Below are positions 9,195 to 18,655 of a DNA stretch of 64,000 bases, one piece after another. This DNA comes from an uncultured Lutibacter sp. (lineage in GTDB: Bacteria > Bacteroidota > Bacteroidia > Flavobacteriales > Flavobacteriaceae). The DNA lies in contig NZ_CANLRG010000005.1 of NCBI RefSeq assembly GCF_947493565.1, positions 186,001-250,000 on the forward strand, given 5' to 3'. The first letter of the stretch is position 1. Every line of letters begins with the position of its first letter. A model generated the notes under the pieces. It was not told the DNA's origin and ran no database searches. It saw only the letters and a list, made by a program, of their open reading frames with translations. Both the position numbers and the translations under genes were made by a program.

Positions 9195-10074
9195 AATAAT
9201 TAGAATATTTTTTTTGTTAACATTTATAACTCAATTAAGTGCTCAAGAGTTAGATTGTACAATTACAGTAAATGCAGACAAAATTCCTGGTTCTAACAAG
9301 CAAGTTTTTTCAACCTTAGAAAGTTCCTTAAATGAATTTGTAAACCAAAAGCGTTGGACAAATTTTAATTATAAAGCACAAGAACGAATAAGTTGTAATT
9401 TAACATTAACTATTTTAGAGCAAACAGGAAACGACTTTAAAGGTCATATTCAAATACAATCGTCTCGCCCAGTATTCAATTCTACCTATTTAACACCAGT
9501 TTTTAATTTTAAAGATGATAATTTTTCATTTCAATATACTGAGTTTGAACCTTTGCAATATAATGAGAATACTTTTGAGTCTAATCTAGTATCTGTAGTA
9601 ACATTTTATGTGTATACTATTTTAGGAATGGATGCAGATACTTTTGCTTTAGAAGGTGGATCACCGTTTTACACACAAGCACAAAATGTTTTAGTACAGG
9701 CGCAACAAAGTGGTTACAAAGGCTGGAACCAAAACGACGGTACAAAATCTAGATTTACATTAATAGACAATCTTTTATCGCCAACCTACACTATGTTTCG
9801 TACTTCATTGTATGAATATCATTTAAAAGGTTTAGATGTAATGAGTACCAATAGTAAAAATGGGAAAAAGACCATTGCAGAAACTATTTTAAAACTTAAA
9901 TCAATTTATGATTCTAGACCCAATGCATTTTTATTACGTGTATTTATGGATTCAAAAGCAGATGAAATAGTTTCCATATTTTCAGATGGACCACGTTATG
10001 ATACGTTTAAATTAAAAGAAGATTTACTGAAAATTTCTCCAATTAATGCGGCGAAATGGAATAAAATAAAGTAA
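9187..10074 (+). CDS. porD: DUF4835 / PorD-like exported protein
   Basis: A 295-residue secreted protein with a clear signal peptide ending in LSAQE. The sequence after it (LDCTITVNADKIPGSNKQVF) is the usual opening of the DUF4835 family. This family includes Porphyromonas PorD, a protein needed for type IX secretion and gingipain export. The role in other species is less certain, and no enzymatic motif is present. It is conserved next to coaBC and recN in Flavobacteria and here overlaps coaBC by 8 bases. Envelope location (periplasm or inner face of the outer membrane) is inferred from the signal peptide. Confidence 0.85.
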   Translation: MYKIIRIFFLLTFITQLSAQELDCTITVNADKIPGSNKQVFSTLESSLNEFVNQKRWTNFNYKAQERISCNLTLTILEQTGNDFKGHIQIQSSRPVFNSTYLTPVFNFKDDNFSFQYTEFEPLQYNENTFESNLVSVVTFYVYTILGMDADTFALEGGSPFYTQAQNVLVQAQQSGYKGWNQNDGTKSRFTLIDNLLSPTYTMFRTSLYEYHLKGLDVMSTNSKNGKKTIAETILKLKSIYDSRPNAFLLRVFMDSKADEIVSIFSDGPRYDTFKLKEDLLKISPINAAKWNKIK

Positions 10075-10098
10075 TATTCTTAATCCTAATTAATTAGA

Positions 10099-11751
10099 AT
10101 GCTTACAAATCTTTCCATAAAAAATTATGCTTTAATAGAACAATTAAAGGTTAGTTTTAAAGATAATTTATCAATAATTACAGGTGAAACAGGTGCAGGA
10201 AAATCTATTTTATTGGGTGCCTTAGGCTTGGTTTTAGGGAAAAGAGCAGACTCTTCAACGCTAAAAGATACAACAAGTAAATGCATAATTGAAGCTCAGT
10301 TTTCAATTAAAAATTATAGATTAGAACCTTTTTTTGAAGAAAATGATATAGATTTTGATCAAGAAACGATTATTCGTAGAGAAATTTTACCAAGTGGAAA
10401 ATCGCGTGCATTTATAAATGATACCCCAACAACATTACAAGTTTTACAGCTATTAAGTGAAAAATTGATTGATATTCATTCTCAACACCAAACCTTACAG
10501 TTATCTGACGTTAATTTTCAATTTGAAATTATTGATAGTTTGGCTAACAATTCAGCTAAAATTGAATCTTATAAAAGAGGATTATCAGTTTTTAATAAAT
10601 TAACTAAAGAGCTAAAAAAAATAAAAGAACATCAGGCAGTTGCAAATGAACAATATGAATATAATTTACATTTGTTTGAAGAATTAGAAAAAGCCAATTT
10701 AAAACCTGATGAGCAAGCTATTTTAGAGCAACAATTAGATAAAGAAAATAACATAGAAGAAATTAAATTAAATTTAACAGAAGCACAAGCTTTGGCGCTC
10801 AATGAAGAAATTGGGATACAGGCATTGTTGAGTTCTTTTACATCTAATTTAAATAAAATTAAATCTTATGCTCTAGAGTATAAAGAGTTGTATGAAAGGT
10901 CTTTAAGTTTAAAAATTGAGTTAGATGACATAACTAATGAATTAGAAAACTTAAATGAAACTATAGAGTTTGACCCTTTAGAATTGGAAAAACTTAATGA
11001 TAGATTGCAACTCATTTATAATTTGCAAAAAAAACATGCTGTAAATTCAATTTCAGAATTGATAAGTATCAAAGAAAATCTTTCTATTAAAGTAGAAGCT
11101 GTTGAAAATTCTGCAACTTTGATCAATGAAAAAGAGAAGGAAATAAAAGTAGTTGCTGAAAAAATAGACAAATTAGCATTCTCTATATATAACGAAAGAA
11201 AAAATGCAATTCCTATTTTAATTCAAAAATTAGAAACGGTACTTACTAATTTAGGAATGGAAAATACCCGATTTAAGTTTGAAATTACTCATAGTACAAG
11301 TTATTTTACAAACGGTAAAGATGAATTGAGCTTACTTATTTCAGCAAATAAAGGAGCTAATTTTGGAACGTTAAAAAAAACAGCATCAGGTGGAGAAATG
11401 TCTAGAATAATGTTAGCTGTAAAAGCTATTTTATCTGAGTATTCCAATTTACCAACCATTATTTTTGATGAAATTGATACAGGGGTTTCTGGTGATGTTT
11501 CACAAAAAATAGCAGACATTATGCAACAAATGAGTGCTAATATGCAAGTAATTACGATTACTCACTTACCGCAGATTGCCGCTAAAGGCAAACAGCATTA
11601 TAAAGTTTATAAACAAGATTTAGATAACAATATAGTTACAAAATTAATGCAGTTAAATGAACATGAACGAGTTAATGAAATTGCAGAAATGCTCAGCGGT
11701 AAAAACTTTTCAGAAACAGCCGTTGAACATGCAAAACAGCTGTTAAATTAA
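10099..11751 (+). CDS. recN: DNA repair protein RecN
   Basis: A 550-residue SMC-like ATPase for recombinational repair of double-strand breaks. Walker A GETGAGKS lies near residue 32, followed by a long coiled-coil middle (about 150-360). The signature motif TASGGEMSRIMLAVK precedes Walker B IIFDEIDTGVSG and a conserved ITHLPQIAAKG. Length and order match RecN and exclude RecF or SMC. It is the last gene of the bamD operon, 24 bases after porD; the following fabI has its own probable promoter. Confidence 0.95.
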   Translation: MLTNLSIKNYALIEQLKVSFKDNLSIITGETGAGKSILLGALGLVLGKRADSSTLKDTTSKCIIEAQFSIKNYRLEPFFEENDIDFDQETIIRREILPSGKSRAFINDTPTTLQVLQLLSEKLIDIHSQHQTLQLSDVNFQFEIIDSLANNSAKIESYKRGLSVFNKLTKELKKIKEHQAVANEQYEYNLHLFEELEKANLKPDEQAILEQQLDKENNIEEIKLNLTEAQALALNEEIGIQALLSSFTSNLNKIKSYALEYKELYERSLSLKIELDDITNELENLNETIEFDPLELEKLNDRLQLIYNLQKKHAVNSISELISIKENLSIKVEAVENSATLINEKEKEIKVVAEKIDKLAFSIYNERKNAIPILIQKLETVLTNLGMENTRFKFEITHSTSYFTNGKDELSLLISANKGANFGTLKKTASGGEMSRIMLAVKAILSEYSNLPTIIFDEIDTGVSGDVSQKIADIMQQMSANMQVITITHLPQIAAKGKQHYKVYKQDLDNNIVTKLMQLNEHERVNEIAEMLSGKNFSETAVEHAKQLLN

Positions 11752-11759
11752 GAATTTAC

Positions 11760-11767
11760 TATATTTG
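11760..11767 (+). promoter_or_regulatory. Candidate fabI promoter, -7 element TATATTTG
   Basis: A match to the Bacteroidota -7 consensus TAnnTTTG in the 54-base gap between recN and fabI, giving a leader of about 30 bases. No convincing TTG -33 element was seen at the expected 17-23 base spacing, so the call is tentative. Confidence 0.35.
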
Positions 11768-11805
11768 CAGCCAATTACACTAAAATCGAAAACAAAATTA
11801 GAACT

Positions 11806-12651
11806 ATGCATAATTTATTAAAAGGTAAAAGAGGTATTATTTTTGGAGCATTAGATTCAAAATCAATAGCTTGGAAAGTAGCTGAAAGAGCACATGAAGA
11901 AGGAGCAACATTTGTTTTAACCAATGCTCCAGTTGCATTGCGTTTAGGAACTATTTCAGAACTAGCTGAAAAAACAGGGTCGCAAGTAATACCTGCTGAT
12001 GCAACTTCCATGATGGATTTAGAAGATTTGATTGATAAATCAATGGAAATTTTAGGGGGTAAAATAGATTTCGTATTACACTCAATTGGAATGTCGGTTA
12101 ATGTAAGAAGAGGAAATCATTATACCAATCAAGATTATAATTTTACAAAAACTGGTTTTGATGTGTCAGCACTTTCATTTCATAGAGTAATGAGTATGTT
12201 ATACAAAAAAGACGCAATGAATGAATGGGGAAGTATAGTAGCACTATCATATATGGCTGCTCAACGTGTTTTTCCAGATTATAATGATATGGCTGATAAC
12301 AAAGCTTATTTAGAATCTGTTGCGCGTAGTTTTGGTTACTTCTTTGGACGTGATAAAAAAGTTAGAGTAAATACAATTTCTCAATCTCCAACACCAACAA
12401 CTGCTGGTAGCGGTGTAAAAGGTTTTGATGGTTTTATTGCTTATGCTGAAAAAATGTCTCCTTTAGGGAATGCAACAGCGTTAGAATGTGCTGACTATAC
12501 AATCAGTCTATTTTCAGATCTTACAAAAAAAGTAACACTGCAAAATTTATATCATGATGGAGGTTTTTCTAATATGGGAGTTAGCACTGCTATAATGGAA
12601 GAGTTTATGAAAGACAACCAGTCTGAAGAACAAGTAGTATCAAAAGAATAA
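11806..12651 (+). CDS. fabI: Enoyl-[acyl-carrier-protein] reductase (NADH), FabI type
   Basis: Last reductive step of fatty-acid elongation. It is a 281-residue short-chain dehydrogenase with the FabI hallmarks: GALDSKSIAW as the modified cofactor-binding loop, LHSIG, and the catalytic Tyr159-(six residues)-Lys166, the spacing that distinguishes FabI from ordinary SDRs. SQSPTPTTAGSG corresponds to the substrate loop. A strong terminator follows 30 bases later. FabI is the triclosan/isoniazid-class target enzyme in other bacteria; resistance changes were not assessed. Confidence 0.94.
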   Translation: MHNLLKGKRGIIFGALDSKSIAWKVAERAHEEGATFVLTNAPVALRLGTISELAEKTGSQVIPADATSMMDLEDLIDKSMEILGGKIDFVLHSIGMSVNVRRGNHYTNQDYNFTKTGFDVSALSFHRVMSMLYKKDAMNEWGSIVALSYMAAQRVFPDYNDMADNKAYLESVARSFGYFFGRDKKVRVNTISQSPTPTTAGSGVKGFDGFIAYAEKMSPLGNATALECADYTISLFSDLTKKVTLQNLYHDGGFSNMGVSTAIMEEFMKDNQSEEQVVSKE

Positions 12652-12681
12652 AATAAAAATAAGTTTAGAGTTTATTAAACA

Positions 12682-12724
12682 CAAAAAAAGCGATGATTTT
12701 TAAATCATCGCTTTTTTTGTGTTT
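12682..12724 (+). terminator. Intrinsic terminator after fabI
   Basis: A perfect inverted repeat (AAAAAAAGCGATGATTT / AAATCATCGCTTTTTTT, minimal loop) ends in a T run. It ends fabI transcription and, being A/T-flanked on both sides, could act in both directions. The next 115 bases up to etfB are an A+T-rich leader. Confidence 0.85.
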
Positions 12725-12839
12725 TTACAGAAATAGTATGGATATCTAAAAATATGTGAAGTATGAGTATTATCACGTTTTTCCCCAATTAAAAACTTTA
12801 ATTTTGAGAGAAATAAACATAAATTTTTAAAATAATACT

Positions 12840-13715
12840 ATGAGACCACTTAAAATTGTAGTACTAGCTAAACAAGTTCCAGATACGAGACACGTAGGAC
12901 CGGATGCTATGAAACCAGATGGTACTGTAAATAGAGGTAAACTTTCCACTGTATTTAACCCAGACGATTTACATGCGTTAGAGTTGGCATTAAATATCAA
13001 AGATAGAATTCCAGGAACAACTGTTACTTTATTAACAATGGGACCACCAAAAGCGGCTGATATCATTCGAGAAGGATATTATAGAGGTGCTGATTTTGGT
13101 GTAATGATTTCAGACAGAAGATTTGGAGGTGCTGACACCTTGGCGACAAGCTATACTTTAGTTAAAGGAATAAAAAAGTTAGCTCCTTATGATTTAGTTT
13201 TAAGTGGAAGACAAGCCATAGATGGAGATACAGCTCAAGTAGGACCACAATGTGCAGATAAATTAAATATTCCTCAAGTAACTTATGTTGAAGAGGTGGT
13301 ACAAATAACAAATGATAAAATTATTGTTAGAAGACGTTTGTCTAAAGGAGTTGAAACAATTTCTTCTCCATTCCCTTGTTTAATGACGGTTCATGGCTCA
13401 TCTCCAACTTGTAGATCAAGGCATGCTAAAAAAATGATGCAATACAAATATGCTCGCACCAAAACAGAGTTGCGTTCAGCAGATGAAATGTTACTTTCAT
13501 TACATCAAAAAAGACCCTATTTAACAATTCCAGAGTGGAGTGTTGAAGACATTGAAGCAAATATGGAAAAAATTGGGTTAAATGGCTCACCAACAAAGGT
13601 AAAAAGTGTAGAAAACATTGTTTTAACAGCAAATGAAGCTAAATTTTTAACAGAATCTGATGCTGATATTGAAATGATGATAAAAGAATTAATAGAACAT
13701 CATACCATAGGGTAA
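12840..13715 (+). CDS. etfB: Electron transfer flavoprotein beta subunit
   Basis: Small subunit of ETF, which accepts electrons from acyl-CoA dehydrogenases and passes them to ETF-quinone oxidoreductase. KIVVLAKQVPDT at the N-terminus and the signature DLVLSGRQAIDGDTAQVGPQ, which binds AMP/FAD phosphate, are typical. At 291 residues it is longer than the classical EtfB of about 250; the extra C-terminal helix is in the group of EtfB found with large acyl-CoA dehydrogenases. It is first in the operon etfB-etfA-acyl-CoA dehydrogenase. Confidence 0.93.
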   Translation: MRPLKIVVLAKQVPDTRHVGPDAMKPDGTVNRGKLSTVFNPDDLHALELALNIKDRIPGTTVTLLTMGPPKAADIIREGYYRGADFGVMISDRRFGGADTLATSYTLVKGIKKLAPYDLVLSGRQAIDGDTAQVGPQCADKLNIPQVTYVEEVVQITNDKIIVRRRLSKGVETISSPFPCLMTVHGSSPTCRSRHAKKMMQYKYARTKTELRSADEMLLSLHQKRPYLTIPEWSVEDIEANMEKIGLNGSPTKVKSVENIVLTANEAKFLTESDADIEMMIKELIEHHTIG

Positions 13716-13730
13716 TTTAAAACTTTTAAA

Positions 13731-14759
13731 ATGGAAAAAATAAAAAGTGTCTTAGTCTATTGTGAAGTTGAAAATCAAAAAGTAGCAGATATAAGTCAAG
13801 AGTTATTATCAGCAGGTAAACGATTAGCGGAAAAATTAGGAAGCCCTTTAGAAGCTATGATTTTTGGTTCTGATTTACATGGAATTGAAAGTCAAATTGC
13901 TCCTTTTGGTGTAGATAGATTATTTGTTGGAAATAGTTTGAGGCTAGAACCTTATAGAACTTTACCTCATGCTGCGTTAGCTGCACATATATTAAAGGAA
14001 GAAGATCCGCAAATTGTATTGTTTGGAGCCACTTCAGTTGGAAGAGATTTAGCTCCAAGGCTAGCTTCAAAATTAAACTGCGGACTTACAGCTGATTGTA
14101 CAATATTAGATATTGGAGATCATTTTGTAAAAAAGGAAAAGAAAGAATATAAAGATTTATTATACGCAATTCGCCCAGCTTTTGGAGGTAGTATTATGGC
14201 TAATATTATCAATTGGGATATGCATCCTCAAATGGCAACTGTGAGGGAAGGTGTTATGAAAAAGGAAATTTTTGATGAACATTACAACACAGAAATTGTT
14301 GAAGTAGATGTGCATTCAATTGTAAATGAAGAAGATTTTGTAGTTGAAATTATAGATCGTCAAATTAAAGAATCTGGTGTCAATTTAAAAGAAGCACCAA
14401 TTATTGTAGCAGGAGGGTACGGAGTAGGCTCTAAAGAAAATTTTGATTATTTAAAAGAATTGGCAGAATTGTTGGGAGGAGAAGTTGGTGGTTCAAGAGC
14501 AGCTGTTGATGCAGGTTTTATTGAGCACGATCGTCAAATTGGCCAAACAGGAACAACTGTTCGTCCTAAATTGTATATCGCAGCGGGTATTTCAGGAGCC
14601 ATTCAACATACAGCAGGAATGCAAGATGCCTCTATGATTATTTCTATAAATAATGATCCAGAAGCACCTATAAATAAATTAGCAGATTACGTAATACATG
14701 GAGATTTAGGAGTAGTTGTTCCTAAAATGATTAAGTACTACAAACAAAATGCAAAATAA
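13731..14759 (+). CDS. etfA: Electron transfer flavoprotein alpha subunit
   Basis: Large ETF subunit, which holds the redox-active FAD. The C-terminal FAD domain is clear: VAGGYGVGSKENF, GGEVGGSRAAVDAGF, QIGQTGTTVRPKLYIAAGISGAIQH and INNDPEAPI. The N-terminal domain is more variable. Length is 342 residues. It begins 15 bases after etfB and is followed 53 bases later by an acyl-CoA dehydrogenase, its probable electron donor. No extra ferredoxin domain is present, so it looks like a standard oxidative ETF rather than a bifurcating one, although that distinction cannot be settled from motifs alone. Confidence 0.94.
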   Translation: MEKIKSVLVYCEVENQKVADISQELLSAGKRLAEKLGSPLEAMIFGSDLHGIESQIAPFGVDRLFVGNSLRLEPYRTLPHAALAAHILKEEDPQIVLFGATSVGRDLAPRLASKLNCGLTADCTILDIGDHFVKKEKKEYKDLLYAIRPAFGGSIMANIINWDMHPQMATVREGVMKKEIFDEHYNTEIVEVDVHSIVNEEDFVVEIIDRQIKESGVNLKEAPIIVAGGYGVGSKENFDYLKELAELLGGEVGGSRAAVDAGFIEHDRQIGQTGTTVRPKLYIAAGISGAIQHTAGMQDASMIISINNDPEAPINKLADYVIHGDLGVVVPKMIKYYKQNAK

Positions 14760-14812
14760 TAAGCAATAATATTAAAAGAGTTATAAAACTCAAACTATAA
14801 AAATATATAAAA

Positions 14813-16546
14813 ATGGATAATTTTTTTAAAGATACTCCAGATTTTAAATTTCATTTAGAGCATCCTATCATGAAAAAGATAGTTGCTTTAAAAGAACGCA
14901 ATTTTTCAGAATCAGAAAAATATGATTATGCTCCAATTAATCATGAAGATGCTATTGATACTTATGAAAAGATATTAGAAATTGTTGGGGAAATTTGTGC
15001 AGATACCATTTCAAAAAATGCTGAAGGAGTCGATGTTGAAGGACCTCATATTGAAAATAACAAAGTAGTTTATGCAAAAGGTACTACAGCAGATTACAAA
15101 GCATTGTATGAAGCAGGTTTAATTGGTATGTCTTTGCCTAGAAAATATGAAGGATTAAACTTCCCGTTATTGCCTTATGTAATGGCAGCCGAAATGGTGG
15201 CGAGAGCCGACGCTGGTTTTGCTAACATTTGGGGGTTGCAAGATTGTGCAGAAACCATCTATGAATTTGGTTCCGAAGAGCAACGTGAAAAATACTTGCC
15301 AAGGTTTAATAGAGATGGGGCAACAGCAGCAATGGTTTTAACGGAACCAGATGCGGGGTCAGATTTACAATCAGTAAAACTAAAAGCAACCTTTAATGAA
15401 GAAGATAAAAAGTGGTATTTGAATGGGGTTAAACGTTTTATAACCAACGGTGATGCCGATATTTCATTGGTTTTAGCACGTTCAGAAGAAGGAACTACGG
15501 ATGCTCGTGGATTATCTATGTTTATATATGATAGAAATGATCACGCTGTCCAAGTTCGTCATTTAGAAAAAAAACTAGGCATTAAAGGTTCTCCTACTTG
15601 CGAATTAGTATTTAAAAATGCTCCTGCAGAATTAGTGGGTAAAGAACGATTTGGATTGATTAAGTATGTAATGGCTTTAATGAATTCTGCACGTTTAGGA
15701 GTTGGAGCACAATCTGTTGGTATTGCTGATGCAGCTTACAGAGAGGCATTGAAATACGCAGAAGAAAGAGCACAATTTGGAAAAGTAATTATTAATTTCC
15801 CTGCTGTTTATGAGATGATTACAAATATGAAAGTACGCATTGATGCTTTACGATCATTGTTATATGAAACTACACGATTTGTTGATCTCACCAAAGTTTA
15901 TGAAGATGTAATGCAAGAAAGACCTTTGGAAAAAGAGGAGCGTATGGAGATGAAGGGTTATGCCAAATTAGCCAATGTTTTTACACCTCTTCTAAAATTA
16001 ATGGCTAGTGAAGCATGCAATGTTATTGCTTATGACTCATTACAAATTCATGGTGGAACTGGATTTATGAAAGATTTTCCAATTGAACGCATTTATAGAG
16101 ATGCCAGAATTACTTCAATTTATGAAGGAACAACTCAATTGCAAGCAGTGGCTGCAATTAAAGGTGTAACAACTGGAGTATTTTTAGAACAAATTAAAAA
16201 TTACGAAGCAAAAGTTTTTGAAGAAAATGTAACTTTAAAAACGAAACTTCAAGAAATGACTGTTTCATTTGAAGAAATTACTCAACAAGTAATTGATACT
16301 CATCATACAGAATTATTAGATTTTCATTCAAGAAGATTGGTTGAAATGGCTGGTAATATAATTATGGGATATTTATTGTTATTGAATAGTCAGAGAGATG
16401 AAAAATTTAATAAATCAGCTAAATTATTTATCAATTTGGTCAGTTCAGAAAATAAAGAGAAGTTTGATTATATCAATAATTTTAATATTGAAAATTTAGA
16501 TTTATACAAGTTAGTGCCAACTGAATTATTAGAACCTCAAGTTTAA
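14813..16546 (+). CDS. Acyl-CoA dehydrogenase, large (about 600-residue) type
   Basis: A 577-residue FAD enzyme that forms the alpha,beta double bond in acyl-CoA. TEPDAGSDLQSVK and the FITNGDADISLVLARS segment form the FAD/substrate region. RLGVGAQSVGIADAAYREALKYAEERAQFG and IHGGTGFMKDFPIERIYRDARI are the C-terminal family signatures, and YEGTTQLQ contains the likely catalytic Glu. An extra C-terminal domain of about 110 residues places it in the long subfamily. It lies directly downstream of its electron acceptor ETF, and a terminator follows at 16569. Chain-length specificity cannot be read from the sequence. Confidence 0.92.
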   Translation: MDNFFKDTPDFKFHLEHPIMKKIVALKERNFSESEKYDYAPINHEDAIDTYEKILEIVGEICADTISKNAEGVDVEGPHIENNKVVYAKGTTADYKALYEAGLIGMSLPRKYEGLNFPLLPYVMAAEMVARADAGFANIWGLQDCAETIYEFGSEEQREKYLPRFNRDGATAAMVLTEPDAGSDLQSVKLKATFNEEDKKWYLNGVKRFITNGDADISLVLARSEEGTTDARGLSMFIYDRNDHAVQVRHLEKKLGIKGSPTCELVFKNAPAELVGKERFGLIKYVMALMNSARLGVGAQSVGIADAAYREALKYAEERAQFGKVIINFPAVYEMITNMKVRIDALRSLLYETTRFVDLTKVYEDVMQERPLEKEERMEMKGYAKLANVFTPLLKLMASEACNVIAYDSLQIHGGTGFMKDFPIERIYRDARITSIYEGTTQLQAVAAIKGVTTGVFLEQIKNYEAKVFEENVTLKTKLQEMTVSFEEITQQVIDTHHTELLDFHSRRLVEMAGNIIMGYLLLLNSQRDEKFNKSAKLFINLVSSENKEKFDYINNFNIENLDLYKLVPTELLEPQV

Positions 16547-16568
16547 TTACTTTTAATAATTAAAAGCA

Positions 16569-16602
16569 AGCCTACTTTTAAACTTAAAAGTGGGCTTTTT
16601 TT
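16569..16602 (+). terminator. Intrinsic terminator after the acyl-CoA dehydrogenase gene
   Basis: Thirteen-base arms (AGCCTACTTTTAA / TTAAAAGTGGGCT with one G-T pair), a two-base loop and a following run of seven T. It ends the etf-acyl-CoA dehydrogenase operon. Confidence 0.85.
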
Positions 16603-16635
16603 GTGCCATAATTTATAGTTTCTTTTAAAAAACAC

Positions 16636-16643
16636 TAAATTTG
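16636..16643 (+). promoter_or_regulatory. Candidate promoter -7 element (TAAATTTG)
   Basis: A TAnnTTTG match between the acyl-CoA dehydrogenase terminator and the GTG start of the glycosyltransferase gene, 20 bases upstream of that start. A -33 TTG at the expected spacing was not obvious. Confidence 0.35.
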
Positions 16644-16663
16644 AATTCCTAAAAAATTAATTT

Positions 16664-17617
16664 GTGGAATTGCAATTTTCAATCATTGTTCCAGTGTATA
16701 ACCGTCCTCAAGAAATTGAAGAATTACTTTATAGCCTAACAAAACAAACATATAACAAAAGCTTTGAAATACTTGTAATTGAAGATGGTTCTAGTTTAAA
16801 AGCTGATGAAGTTGTAAAGAAGTTTTGTAAAAAATTAGACGTAACATATTTTTATAAAACCAACAGTGGAGCAGGAGATAGCAGGAATTTTGGAATGAGA
16901 AAAGCTTTAGGTAATTACTTTATTATTTTTGATTCAGATTGTATAATTCCGCCAAATTATTTAGTTGAAGTTGAAAAAGCTTTGCGTAAAAATTATACAG
17001 ATGCTTATGGAGGAGCAGATGCTGCACATCAATCGTTTTCAACCATTCAAAAAGCAATAAATTACAGTATGACTTCTTTTTTTACAACAGGAGGAATTCG
17101 GGGTAATAAAAAATCTGTAGGTAAATTTCAACCAAGAAGCTTCAATTTGGGGATTTCAAAAAAGGCTTTTGAAATAACTAAAGGTTTTAGTAAAATGAAA
17201 ATTGGAGAAGATATAGATTTAACATTTAGACTTTGGGCGTGTAATTTTGAAACACAATTTATTGAAAATGCTTTTGTATACCATAAAAGAAGATCCACCT
17301 TTTTACAATTTTTTAAACAAACTTTTGCTTTTGGAAAAGGACGACCTTTTTTAAATAAAAAATATCCTGAAACTGCAAAAATTACCTATTGGTTTCCAAC
17401 ATTATTTATAATGTTATTAGGTTTATCAATTGTATTTTTATTTTTAAAAATTTGGATATTTGTAGTATTTTTTGGCATCTATTTTGTTATTTTATTTTTT
17501 GATTCATTTATAAAAAACAAAAAAATATCCGTAGCTTTTACAAGTGTACTAACAACTTTAACACAATTTTTAGGCTACGGACTAGGCTTTTTAAAAGGGC
17601 AGCTTTTTAAAAATTAA
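16664..17617 (+). CDS. Glycosyltransferase family 2 membrane protein
   Basis: A 317-residue inverting glycosyltransferase with a GT-A fold. FSIIVPVYNRPQEIEELLYSL opens the nucleotide-sugar domain, VIEDGSS and the metal-binding DSD (IIFDSDCIIP) follow, and GEDIDLTFRLW is the ED(x)DL catalytic-base region. Two C-terminal membrane segments (about residues 240-285) anchor it. It starts with GTG; there is no upstream ATG in frame close by. It probably elongates a surface polysaccharide or glycolipid, with unknown donor and acceptor. It stands alone on the plus strand and overlaps the convergent thioredoxin gene by 4 bases. Confidence 0.9.
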   Translation: MELQFSIIVPVYNRPQEIEELLYSLTKQTYNKSFEILVIEDGSSLKADEVVKKFCKKLDVTYFYKTNSGAGDSRNFGMRKALGNYFIIFDSDCIIPPNYLVEVEKALRKNYTDAYGGADAAHQSFSTIQKAINYSMTSFFTTGGIRGNKKSVGKFQPRSFNLGISKKAFEITKGFSKMKIGEDIDLTFRLWACNFETQFIENAFVYHKRRSTFLQFFKQTFAFGKGRPFLNKKYPETAKITYWFPTLFIMLLGLSIVFLFLKIWIFVVFFGIYFVILFFDSFIKNKKISVAFTSVLTTLTQFLGYGLGFLKGQLFKN

Positions 17618-18171
17618 TGAGAGCTATTTTGTCTAAATCTTTTAGAAATAATTTTAAGTTCTTCATTTGTTAATGTCGAAGTTTCTTTTAATTTGTATAT
17701 AAAAGCATCAACTTCTTCTTGTGTACCTGGGCAACCAATATTATTTCCTTTTTCTTTTAAAACAAGTTCGCCTTCAACCATTTTAGAATCGGCTAAAAGA
17801 TTTCCATTAGGATCAAAAATTAGCCAATAGGGAATACCACTTTTATCGCCTCCATATTTTGATAAAATTTCATCTGCTCCTAGATTTTCAAGATTCTTTT
17901 TATTTGTGGCTTCTTTTACAACTAGGTGTTCAATAACATAGTTTTTATCAAATAAATTTTTTGTTGTTTCATCTTTTATAGAGGCATCCATTTTTTTACA
18001 CCAACCACACCAAGATGCTTTAAACATAACAAAAACATTTTTGTTTGTTTTTTTAGCTTGGTCAAAAGCATTAGATAAAACTTCTTTAGCAGGTTCTGGT
18101 TTTTCTTGTGCTGATGTTATATTAAAAAAAAGGATGGTTAGGGTTAAAATTGTGATTGATTTGATATTCAT
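17614..18171 (-). CDS. Exported thioredoxin-family protein
   Basis: A 185-residue periplasmic thiol-disulfide protein. A signal peptide of about 21 residues ends in TSAQ. The redox motif is WCGWCKK, typical of the thioredoxin_7/DUF255-like group that reduces or isomerises disulfides in the envelope. A cis-proline-like IPYWLIFDP segment follows. The C-terminus has an extra helical tail with a further Cys (NNIGCPG). Its end overlaps the end of the convergent glycosyltransferase by 4 bases. The gene upstream is a small membrane protein 20 bases away, probably in the same transcript. Confidence 0.85.
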   Translation of the reverse strand: MNIKSITILTLTILFFNITSAQEKPEPAKEVLSNAFDQAKKTNKNVFVMFKASWCGWCKKMDASIKDETTKNLFDKNYVIEHLVVKEATNKKNLENLGADEILSKYGGDKSGIPYWLIFDPNGNLLADSKMVEGELVLKEKGNNIGCPGTQEEVDAFIYKLKETSTLTNEELKIISKRFRQNSSH

Positions 18172-18190
18172 TTTAAATATTGTTAAGGGT

Positions 18191-18550
18191 TTATTTAATA
18201 GTTTTTAAAGGTGTAATTTCAATAAAATAATATACAATTGAAGCTACTGTTCCACCAAAAATAAGAATTAATGTCCACATGATTTTTTTATTGGTATCAT
18301 TTGTTGGATTGTTATTAGTGTGAACAATATAATATATTTTAATACCTATACTTACTAAAGCTGTTAAAATAATTAAAATAAAGAATCCGATAAAAGATTG
18401 AATTAATTCTATAGGAAATTCTTTTTGATGAGTTTCTAATGCTATTATATTTTCTAGAAAAGTGGAAAAGAAAAAAATAAAAATTAAAATGATGAAAACA
18501 ATAGGTAAAAAAGTGAAAATTGTAAGCCAAAATTTTGTAGAAAATTTCAT
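18191..18550 (-). CDS. Small membrane protein, unknown function
   Basis: A 119-residue hydrophobic protein with about three membrane segments (near 10-35, 50-75 and 90-110). I choose the ATG at 18550 (MKFSTKFWL). The frame stays open to an upstream ATG at 18625, but that extension runs through the clpC terminator at 18601-18640 and would have to be translated from terminator sequence. No family is recognised. It lies between clpC and the thioredoxin-like gene on the minus strand, and may be co-transcribed with the latter. Confidence 0.6.
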   Translation of the reverse strand: MKFSTKFWLTIFTFLPIVFIILIFIFFFSTFLENIIALETHQKEFPIELIQSFIGFFILIILTALVSIGIKIYYIVHTNNNPTNDTNKKIMWTLILIFGGTVASIVYYFIEITPLKTIK

Positions 18551-18600
18551 GATGATGAATTTATAGATGTACCTTTTTAAAGGTATAATATTTAAAGCAA

Positions 18601-18640
18601 AAAAAATCCAGAATTTATTTAACAAATTCTGGATTTTTTT
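18601..18640 (-). terminator. Intrinsic terminator after clpC
   Basis: Arms AAAAAATCCAGAATTT and AAATTCTGGATTTTTT around a seven-base loop, with A/T runs on both sides. It sits 16 bases beyond the clpC stop and is oriented to end clpC transcription leftward; it could also work in the other direction. Confidence 0.85.
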
Positions 18641-18655
18641 ATGAGTTAATATACG

